Assembly (NCBI GenBank): GCA_023053685.1
Contig: JALIGW010000063.1
Coordinates: 62,001-126,000 of the forward strand
Direction: 5' to 3'
Origin: Diadophis punctatus similis
Taxonomy: Eukaryota; Chordata; Lepidosauria; Squamata; Dipsadidae
DNA: 64,000 nucleotides
Under the pieces are notes generated by a model that saw only the letters and a program-made list of their open reading frames with translations, was not told where the DNA came from and did not search any database. The stretch's first letter is position 1, and each line of letters begins with the position of its first letter. The position numbers and the translations under genes are program-made. This document shows, piece by piece, positions 26,966 to 37,100 of this stretch.

Positions 26966-26989
26966 TCAGTTTTATTGGTATTTCTTTAT

Positions 26990-27090
26990 TTTAATGTTGC
27001 ACATTTGATCTAGTTTTTCTTGATTGTAAGCCACCTAGAATCACCTCTAGTTAAGGTGGGCAATGTATAAATAAATAAACAAACAAAACT
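26990..27090 (+). repeat. L2-like LINE 3' tail
   Basis: TTGTAAGCCACCTAGAATCA followed by a short spacer, GTGGGCAATGTATAAATAAA and AAAC repeats resembles the GCCGCC..GGGCGGC-type L2 terminus. Similar diverged tails lie at about 28915-29010, 29995-30120, 45520-45615 and 47935-47985. Confidence 0.5.
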
Positions 27091-27348
27091 CCACGTAACC
27101 TTTTCTTCTTTTGGGGGGTAAAATATTTCCTTTTGGAGGTGTCGAAAATCTCCATTCACCCAAGCTAACACTGTCGGTCAACTTAGACTGGTGAGACTGA
27201 TCTGGTCAAAGTCACCATCCCAGCAGGGGAGCCAAAGGCAGCAGGCCTGTTTTCTGGCTCCAACCTCTGATGCCAGAAGAGGGGAGGTGAGAAGGTGTAT
27301 CATCATTACAGGTAGCCCTCCTCTGTCCCCAGCAGTGAGGAACTCACC

Positions 27349-27504
27349 ATGGCGGAGGCTGTGCAGGAGCTACAGGCAGAGAGGCTTGTTAAGAAAGTGG
27401 AGGAGTTGAAGGCCCTGCATGTCCTCCATCCTCCAAAGAATAACATGGCTAAAGGTTTACACCCAAAAACTTCATTTTGGTCTTCACACAAGCATATGGA
27501 CTGA
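27349..27504 (+). other. Small unassigned ORF with good start context
   Basis: CACCATGG start; encodes 51 residues beginning MAEAVQELQAERLVKKVEEL, a short helical, charged stretch. I do not recognise it. It could be the 5' end of a retroelement gag or retrocopy, or chance. Confidence 0.25.
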
Positions 27505-27595
27505 CTTGTGATCAAGGGGTTGCCCCTTCTCAATCCAAGACAAGGTTCTCTTGTCTCTTAAACTCTGAAGTCAGTTCTCATAAAGTCCTCTGAAG

Positions 27596-28005
27596 CCGGG
27601 GTGGGTTCCACTTACCTTCAACACCGGTTTGCATCGCAATGTTTCGCGCGCGCTTGCTCGCTCCACTTGTGCGCACGCGCGCATCCACCCTGTGCAATTC
27701 TGATTACGTGCATGCTCAGTAGCTATAATCAGCCCAAAACACAGCTGAGGAGCTGATCAGCTGTGCTTTGGGCGAAGGAATAAAGGTTAGTATAAACCCA
27801 GGGGCGGGCGGGAGGGCCATTTTTCGAGCAGCAGCAGAAGAAAACACTTCCGAACAGTAAAAAAAATTGGCAAAAATTCCCAAAAAAAGATGGTGGCACC
27901 CACGGACTGGCCGACCAAACCAGATCCATGACGCCATCGTGACGTCACCAGCTGGTCACTATAGATTTGGGCAATCCGGTGTAAACCAGGAGGAAACCAC
28001 CCCTG
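27596..28005. mobile_element. hAT MITE, CAGAGGTGGGTT family, copy 2 (410 bp)
   Basis: Ends CCGGGGTGGGTTCC and GGAAACCACCCCTG, flanked by CTCTGAAG (27588-27595) and CTTTGAAG (28006-28013), a 7/8 duplication. The interior contains the same GATGGTGGC..GACGTCACCAGCTGGT type sequence as copies 1 and 3, in opposite orientation. Confidence 0.85.
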
Positions 28006-28450
28006 CTTTGAAGGTTGACAGCAGAGAAAGCATGATTGACGATTGTCTTTATCCGAGACTCAAAATGACCCATGTAAGCACAGAAGGGTCACACTCACTC
28101 CTCCAAAGCCAAATCCTCCTTCCCAGATACCTCCAGTCATTGCTCGGTTATGCTCATTGCATGGCCAATAGTGACTGAGAATTGGAATGAAAAAGAGGCC
28201 ACACAGAATTAACGAGCCAAAATAAACATTTAGACACAGACTGTTGCCTTGAAGATATTCCTAAATGGTTCTGGATTTTTGGCAGCAGGAAAGGACATGG
28301 GATCAAGCTCACTACAACACATACATATGCCCTGCTATCCCTGATCACAGATCAAAAATTGTGAATCCTATTTCTGACACCAGTTTCAAAACAGAGGACC
28401 TCACTGCAGTATTTATTAAACAATATGTTAAATATATTTTGTTGAATCCT

Positions 28451-28640
28451 TGACTTGAAATCATGCCAGCTGATTGGCTGATTGGCTGATTGGTTGGCTC
28501 TCATTGGTTCCTCTCTGGCAGCCTCCTTATAAAGAGGAAGCTGTCAGCCTCATTCTGTGTGTTTTATTGTCGAACTGCATTGTTTGAATAAACAGCAATT
28601 TTATACAAGCTGCCTTCCTGCATCTTCAGTCGAGCAAGCC
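28451..28640 (+). promoter_or_regulatory. LTR-like promoter segment
   Basis: Four ATTGG (inverted CCAAT) boxes at 28473, 28481, 28489 and 28503, a TATAAAG at 28528-28534, and AATAAA at 28587-28592 about 55 bp further. This spacing is what a retroviral or LTR-retrotransposon U3-R junction shows. LTR ends and target duplication were not located. Confidence 0.4.
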
Positions 28641-29440
28641 AACTTCCGGCCTAAAGCCTTTTGCTTTATCATAAAAAATAAAATACAAAACAGAAAAACA
28701 AACAAAAAGATCTATCCAGCACCAACAACAACAAAAAGGGGAAAAAGTGACCCAAAGATCAAATTAATTTAATATTAAACATATAGAGTCAACCCTACTG
28801 GATGCTGAAAAAAATAAAAATGTGTTTTGAAGTGGAATCTTCTCCAAAAGAATAGTGAGAAATTCCTTCAAACAAAGAGACACATCTGCATCATACTCCC
28901 ACACCCACTCATAAAGTGATATGGTTTTTATAAGTTTTTATGTTGTTATGTTTAAAATTATAAGCCATCCAAAGCCACATGTGTGGGGTGTCCATATAAA
29001 TTTGTTTATTAAATAAATATATAACTAGGTATACATTTCAGAAAGGAGGGGAAATGATGGAAAAAAGAGGAAATGATCCATCTGACCATTTTTTATAAAT
29101 AAGAGTGATGAATCACCTACTAAGAAACAACATATCCCCATTTTCAGAGGGAGTGATAATTGAGAGGAATGTAGCAGTATAAAGATGTCAGTCTGAAATA
29201 AAGGAAATGCAATAACACCTACTCAAATTAGATAGGAAGTTGCAAGATTTGGGAAGATGAAGATAAGCAGCGGAAACCACAAATAGGGACAAAAGGACAG
29301 ATAGAGTTTAACCAAGACATGACTCTATAGGGGCAAAACAACATGTATGCTCAAACAAGGCACAACTCCATAGACAAACGGACACATAGACTAAAAGCAA
29401 GATAGAACTCCAAAAAAGTTAATGGCTTTGTGAAACTTTA
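28641..29440. other. Intergenic AT-rich DNA
   Basis: Nothing coding recognised; includes a possible decayed L2-like tail at about 28915-29010. Confidence 0.3.
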
Positions 29441-29449
29441 ATTCTTGTT

Positions 29450-29600
29450 TTTCTAGAAATCAACTGCATAAAAGATCGCACTATGCTATTGTTCAGGGTC
29501 TCAGTTCCCTAAGTGGCTGGGATCCTTTTGCTGAAGCGCTTCAATAAAACTTTTGGGAAAGTTCCTCACTTATATGTGGCTCTGATTGGCTTCTGCACCA
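29450..29600 (+). promoter_or_regulatory. Possible LTR R/U5 fragment
   Basis: GCATAAAAGATCGC (TATA-like) is followed about 70 bp later by GCTTCAATAAAACTTTTGGG, with a small hairpin GAAGCGCTTC just ahead of the AATAAA. No coding or second LTR nearby. Confidence 0.3.
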
Positions 29601-30238
29601 GGCTCAGACATTTTGGGGCCAACATTAGCATAATAAATCTCAGGTCGCTTCTCACCCTTCTGTTCTCTGCAAAGAAAGATGGTGTTAGGAATAAGAAATA
29701 TTTGCATCTTCCGATTCAGGGTTGCTATGGGGATGTTATGATGGAGCTCACCACAGGTCACTGTGAGCTGCAAGGCCACAATCTTATGTCTTCATTTGCC
29801 TACCAAACAGTCCCATTCATCTGGAATCCGATTTTGCCCATTCTATTGTGATTAAAATGAGTCTTGGTGTATTGTTATTGGTTTCTTTAAGAATATAGAG
29901 GAAAATAAATATGGGTGGCTTTAGAAATAAGAGGAAAACCTCCTCCCAATGTGCATCTTGCTCCCTTCCTTCCCATACCTGTCAATTTTAAACCACTGTT
30001 AGTGCTACTGTTTATTATTTTAATCTTTTGTTCTCTTTTGACTTGATTGTAAATTGCATAGTCATCCCTAGCCAAGATGGGCAGCATGTAGATTAAACAA
30101 GCAAGCAAGCAAACAAACAAACAAGAAAGAAGGAAGCAAGCAAACAGGCAAACATTAAATTATCAAAACCTGTTAATCAAGCCCACTAAATGAAATTTTT
30201 GAAAAATACTAGATTTCTAAAAGTCATTTTTTTCTATT

Positions 30239-31134
30239 TTATTTTGACATCAGATGTTCTTTGGTATTCAGATCTGGCCTAACAATAATAATGTAGCACT
30301 TGGGGATGAAGATGCAGCCCAGCAAGCCAGCACTGGAGGCCAAGATGGAGAAGACCTGAACAGCCACCGTGTACTTCCCTTTGGTGCTCAGATAGGCTGG
30401 CACAAAGGACACCCAGACACTGCAGAAGACCAGCATGCTGAAGGAGATCAGCTTGGCTTCGTTGAAGGCCCCAGGGAGATTCCGGGCCAGGAAAGCCACC
30501 GTGAAGCAGACGGCAGACAGGAAGCCCATGTACCCAAGTGCAACATAAAACATGGTGATAGAACCTTCATTGCATTGTAGGATGATCTCTCTAAGTTGGG
30601 AGTGCATGTCAGAGTCAGGGAATGGGGGGAAAGTGCCCAACCAGATGCTGCAGATGACAACTTGGAGGCCAGAACAAGAAAGGACAATGGAGTTGGCCAA
30701 GCTCTTCCCCAACCATCTCTGCACTTTATTCCCTGGTTTTGTGGCCAAGAAGGCCAACACCACGGTGATCGTTTTGGCCAAGATTGAAGAAATGGCAATT
30801 GAGAAGATGATGCTGAAGGCTGTTTGTCGGAGGAGGCAGGTCACCCTCCTTGGCCGGCCAATGAACAGGAAGGAGGTCAAGATGGAAAGCAGGAGGGAGA
30901 CCAGGAGGATGTAGGAGAGATCTCGGTTGTTGGCTTTGACAATTGGTGTTTCCATGAACTTAATGAAGATCCCCAAGCCAAAGCCTGTGGTTAAAGAGAG
31001 GAACAAGGCAATGGAAGTCAGGAGGAGCCCCAGATTTTCCTTATAAGAAAGATAGCTTTTAATCTTGGGAATACAGTGAACTCGATTGGTGTTTGGATGT
31101 TGATCATCCGGACATTTGGTACATTTGTCTGCAT
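30239..31134 (-). CDS. V2R-3 exon 6 (seven-helix domain)
   Basis: Acceptor CTTTTTCAG; starts [15 protein letters not shown] and ends [12 protein letters not shown] then TAA at 30241-30239. All helices present. Confidence 0.95.
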
Positions 31135-34100
31135 CTGAAAAAGAGCAGAGTAGGGTCTCCCTTTAACATGTCCTTTAATAAAATGCATTGTTTGGGTAAA
31201 CTTGTTTTTGGTGTAAATGATTGTGTGTAAGTGAAATCAATATATTTCTTCATTTCCCCCCAGCTAGAATATCTTAATATTTATTTTATTTTGTTTTGTT
31301 TTGTTTCTTTTACCAATTTATCAATGAACTTATTGAGAGAAGAAGGGAAGAAGAAAGGACTCCTGGAAGAAAGGCAGTTCCACCATTTTACCTTTTCACT
31401 GCTGAATCTCTAGAAAATTGGAGCCCAGCCTTTTCTCACTGCTTTAAGGCACCAATGAGATCCAGCCTATAGTAGAATTAAGCACATGTGAAGGATTGCT
31501 TAGCGTAGCTTTTGCCAGCTGAAGTGGATAAACACTACTTTTGCCATGGAGAAAGAAATGTTGGGTGGAGTGGCCCTTGAAGATGAGTTGGAGTGAGGAC
31601 ATCAAAAAGCATTCCTCATTTTTGTTATCAGAAGGAGGAACATCTTCCAATAAGATCAAGAAGGAAGTTTGGTCAATCCCAACTCATGATTCCTCCCCTC
31701 CCCTCCGCTCTCCTCCCCTCCCCTCCTCTCCTCTCCATGGGCCATGGGTTTGAAAATTGTTTTAAGAGGCGCCTCCAGCAGAACCTCTGCAATGTCAGAT
31801 TCAGGAAGTATAAACCCAGGGGTCACCTGAAGCAGAACAAAAAAGGCACCACTTTAACAGATGGCGCAGTCAAAGGATTATGACATAAGGCTACCAACTC
31901 CCCCACACCCAGCAAGTAGAATGAAGAGCACATCGAAGAGACTCTGTGAGACTCCATTAGCAAAGAAATACCTCCTTTGTGTAAAGGCGAGTAACTATGA
32001 AACTGTGGCTGCCCAAAGTGCCCACCACACATGGCCAGAATTTGGTCATTCCTCTTCCAAAGATCCAATCAAAGTTCCATCATTATATGTGGAATCTGGA
32101 AACTTTAGCTATTTAGAGCAATGAAGTAAATAGTAATTTGAAATTCACAATAACATAAATGTATATCTTTCTCAAGACTCAAAGAGGTGGGACCCACTCT
32201 GGCTAAGCCTTTCAAAATACATGTTCATGGAGGATCTTAGGGGAAATCTATGCTCCTTCCGGGATGAAATTCAAAAATTTTCCCTACCGGTTCTGTGGCT
32301 TGGTGGGCATGGCAGGGGAAGGATATTGCAAAATCTCCATTCCCACCCCACTCTGGGGCCAGCCAAGGTGGTATTTGCCGGTTCTCCAAACTACTCAAAA
32401 TTTCCGCTGCCGGTTGTCCAGAACCTGTCAGAACCTGCTGAATTTCACCCATGGGTCCTTCCCAAAGTCTGCCCCTTTCTCCTGCTGTCACCCACCTTCC
32501 ATGGTGGAGATGGATCCTTCTGCACAAAGATGACAATTGTAGCAGCAGATGGGCTTCCCTTCCTGAGCCACCTTCATGAATCCAGGAGAACAACTTTCCA
32601 CACACCTGGAAGGAGGCTGGGGCTGGCCAGAAAGAGGGAAAGAAATAATATCCATAGCATGGATTATTTTATTTCCTAAAATGGGTAAAAGGAAAAATGT
32701 GGGGATCTCCAATTCAATTCATTGCTAAATTCAAAGACTACAAGAAACTTAGAGCTCCTCAAACTGATGTGGTTGCTTGCTGTTTGCCTATTTACCTTCT
32801 CTTCTAATTCTCCCACCCAATTTTATTTTAAATTCTCAATGTACCTAGTGAAAAGAAAGTTGAATGGATTTCTGCTTTGACAAAATCAATCACTTTGTCC
32901 CGTGATATAAATCCAGCTTCCTTGTAGAAGTTTGATAAACAATTAACTGGAATAGTTAAGGATATTTTTCCTCATAGACACCTGAACATCTAAGGGGAAG
33001 GTGAGATGATATCCCAAGTCCACCCCTACTCCAATTCTGTGATCGTCTTGGAAAGACCTTCATAAAGAGCAGAACAAAGACTTTCCCCACCTTGTTCACC
33101 ATCTCCATCTTTGCAATAGCATTCTGGTTCATCATGAACTTGAAATCCAAGGATCCCACTCTTTCTAGCCTACCAACTGCCACTTTGTTAACAGAGCGAT
33201 TGGAGAAAACCACTGTGTTTACAATGTCCAGATCTGCTACCAGCTCTCCAGTCTTATCCAAATATACCCCATCGATGGAATTATTATAAAACTGAGAGGT
33301 TCGAAGGAAAGAATGAAGCTGGAATGGAAGAGAAAACGGGCAATGTTACACAGGACGTAGAAAGTTATTTTCTAAGACTCCTCCATCTCAGCTGGCATGA
33401 AGGATGAGGAATATAGAATAAAAATCTTGTTAGAAGGACCAAGAATGGCCTGGAAAATGAGAATGGTGAAGGATGTTCTTTATCTCTTCCATTCATAATT
33501 GTCACTGCAAACTTTGGAAAACCAATTGGAAGTAACCAAAGCAAAGGATACATCCAGTATGAACTATCGAGGTCCAAAATTAAAACCCTAAAGGAAATGG
33601 ATGTTGTGCACAACAACACCGAAGGAATTTTGCCAATAAAGCCAATAAAGCCAAAATGAAATCAGATGCCCCACACAGAAACAATGTTATAAAAAACTGG
33701 TTTACAGGTCAATCGGCAGATAGGAAGAGAAAAATCTTTGACTGTGGGACCTTTGCTCTAGTAGTAGGTTGTGCTTATGAAACTCTGCATTGAGGCGACA
33801 GATGGGCAACTTGCCATGGAGCAGAGACCCCAATATCTTCATGGTGGAAGATGATCTCTGGTACCAGGTAAGGCCACCTCTTTCAATTTTATGGAACATC
33901 TTTGGAATATTTTGTGGAATAGTCTTCACTCTTGTTGCTTCCAGACTTTCCCCAGTCCAACTCTTCATCTTCTCACCTGACCTTAGCCTGCTTAGCTGCT
34001 TGGCCCAAAGAGGCTTCTACTGAGAGATTTGAGCCGGGGAAGGAAAATCAAAGGGATCCTTAGCCAAAGAAGGAGATCCACTCTGGGTAAAGGCTGCCCT

Positions 34101-37100
34101 GGAGCAGAAGGGCAGCCCAGGAAGTGAGAGGGTGGCAGATGTTAGACAGCTTAATATACACAACACACTTTTTAGTGTATGACATGGTAAAGGTCCTGCT
34201 TGCAAAAAAAAAAAGAGTCAAAGAAGAAGAAAGAGGCGGAGGAGTAATATTTTTACAAAGAAGCTTGTAAAAAGAAATGGGAAAAGAAATGAGCAGGGTG
34301 AAATGAATTGCAGAAAGGAGAGCAATGGAAAATTGGAATTTAATGTAATTTTTATATTCAGAATACAGTATAATTATTGCCAGGTTCTTACAATTGTAAC
34401 ATAGATTCTCAGCTGCTACGGAGAGCTGTGCAATAGAAAATAACTACCTGCCATGCCTTCAGCTTTGGAGTTTTCACTTTTTTGCCAGTTTTAAATGTGT
34501 CCCTGGACCTGCATAAATAAGCTGCATTTAAGGCCCGTGCCACAGCCCAGATTGTGTTGTAAATGAAATAGTTATCCTGAGTCAGGATTGGATCCATCTC
34601 CTCTTCCTTGAGGGCTGCCAGATCTTCTCTCTGCCTGCACCGTCCCCAGACTTTCACTGAAAAGGAATTGTTGGTGTAGGAACACAGGAAGGAGGTCTCT
34701 ACATAGTATCTCATAAAAGAATAAAGCTTCAAACGGCTACCATACTTTGTAATTTGATTTTTCTTCATAGGAAAGGAAAATATGCTATGGATGTATTCAA
34801 CAGGGAAAGATCTTTTCGACAAATAAATAGTGAAGTCCCAGCGGATTGTGGTGAGCAGGACTTTTCCTCTAGCAGGTTCCTTAAGCCTTTCAAATACCAG
34901 ATGCACAAGCAAAACCCCTGCATTGAATGAACTCAAGTCTGCAGCAAAAATAAAGACATTCATCTTTCTCCAATTGAGGTATAAATGCCAGTCTATTTTT
35001 GCTTCCTGAGAAGCTGGAGAAAAGGTTTGTGATAAAACTGGGCAAATGCCATTCCTGACCAGCATGGAAGTCAACGTCCTCATGAACCTTTGTCCATTCT
35101 CAGTGTCTGGAGCAAGGAGACCCACCAAGGTCCACCTGAAATGGAGGACCAGCTTCACCATCCCTGGGTACTGGGCTCCTTCAGCAGGGAGCATTGGGTA
35201 GAAGAAAGGATTCTCATCACTCACAACCTGGGAATCAAAACTGTGACTGATCTGAAAAGGAAAGAAAAAGTTAACCTTTTTTTAAAAAAATAATTTTATT
35301 GAGTAAATTTAAAAATACATAAAACATCAAAAAACAAACAAAACATATATAAACATAACTACATATATACAAAAAAGTATGTAAATTTTATAAATGATAT
35401 ATTGTACAAAACTAACAAAACCCACAGAAAAAAACAAACCAAAGACTTCAAAGTTAACCTTTTTTTGAGAGAGAGAGATCATAAAAACAATATCCGGCCC
35501 TAATGGAGGAATTGTTCCACTCCTGGTCATTCTGTTTACATTGCCTCTCTTCTCACTTCAATAGCAATAGCAAAAGCACTTAGACTTATATACCGCTTCA
35601 TGGTGCTTTAAAGCCCTCTCTAAGTGGTTTTACGGAGTCAACATATTGCCCCTCATTTTGCCCACCTCAGAAGGATGGAAGGCTGAGTCAACCTTGAGCC
35701 TTGTGAGATTAGAACTGCCAAATCGCAGTCAGCAGCAGTCAGCAGAAATAGCCTGCAGTACTGCATTCTAACCACTGGGCCACCGCAGCTCTTCAATGAA
35801 GCATTTGACTATTGCAAAGAGCCAGCAGAGATGCACAGTCTGCATTATGAGAGAACCAGAGAGCGGATTGTCTGCTACGATCCTTCTCTTCCATTTGATA
35901 GAACCTCCATCCTTACTTCATGCAATTCCCAGAACTTTGCGCTTCATTTACAACAGAGGATATCTGGCTATAAGTTGCATGTCTAAAAATGCTCTTCACA
36001 ACAAAAACACACCTGTGGGATTTTGTAGGTTTTCAACATGGTGGAAATCTGGATGGAGATGTCAGTGCCAGCCCCTTCTAGAACAGCCACGGTGTTTCTC
36101 TGCCTTCCACAGCTGTAGTTGGGAACATTGGCCTCCCCCTCCGAAAGCAGGTCCAGCAAAGCCTCCGAGGTCATTTGGGGTCTGAAATAATTCTCATAGA
36201 TGTTGTATCCCAGGGTGACATTGAACGAAATGTTGGGTTCCTTGTTGATCGCTTGGATTGTGAAAAGGAAGGATAGCATTTTCCAGTACTCTGTTCGTGG
36301 TTTCCTGAAAGAATGAATGTATCAGGATATAATCAATGGAAGAAACATTTTAACTGTTAAATTTAACAATTGTATTTTTAATCTACCTAAGGCTGAGAGG
36401 TTTGGAGGCATTTTTAAATCCCCCACCCACCCAAAAAAATCTCACCTATCGAATAGACCTCTGGGATACTTCCCATTTTTCTTTTATTTTTGGATACTGA
36501 ATTATTGTTATTTCTGAGTTAGTCTAGTTATTGTTAGCTTTCTCTAATTCTTTTTAAAATTTATATTTATAAAGAATTGTTTAAGAAAATGAAATATTAA
36601 TCAAAAGAAAAAAAGGAACAAAAAATAGAGAAAGGAAGAAAAGGTAAAAGAAATTAAAAAAAGAAAAAGAAAAAAACCTGATTTCCCACCGTCTTTTCAA
36701 AAGATAAATTTTCATTTCTACAAATTCTACATTTTTCACATTCTAGCTCCACTGAATAGAATGAATAAAATAACAGAGTTGGAAGGGACCTTGGAGGTCT
36801 TCTAGTCCAACCCTCTGCTTAGGCAGGAAACCCTACACCACTTCAGACAAATGGTTATCCAACATCTTCTTAAAAACTTCTAGTGTTGGAGCATTCATAA
36901 CTTCTGGAGGCAAGCTGTTCCACTGATTAATTGTTCTAACTGTCAGGAAATTTCTCCTAAGTTCTAAGTTGCTTCTCTCCTTGATTAGTTTTCATCCATT
37001 GCTTCTTGTTCTACCCTCAGGTGCTTTGGAGAACAGTTTGACTCCCTCTTCTTTGTGGCAACCCCTAAGATATTGGAACACTGCTATCATGTCTCCCTAG

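Noticed and set aside
30254..30914. Plus-strand open frames over V2R-3 exon 6
   Set aside because: Antisense shadows of the seven-helix exon; no motif of their own. The same holds at 44042-44662 for V2R-4.
33702..34023. Open frame [17 protein letters not shown] next to V2R-3 exon 4 with a GTAAGG donor-like site
   Set aside because: It lies in intron 3 of V2R-3 on the opposite strand, has no acceptor or homologue that I recognise, and is probably chance.
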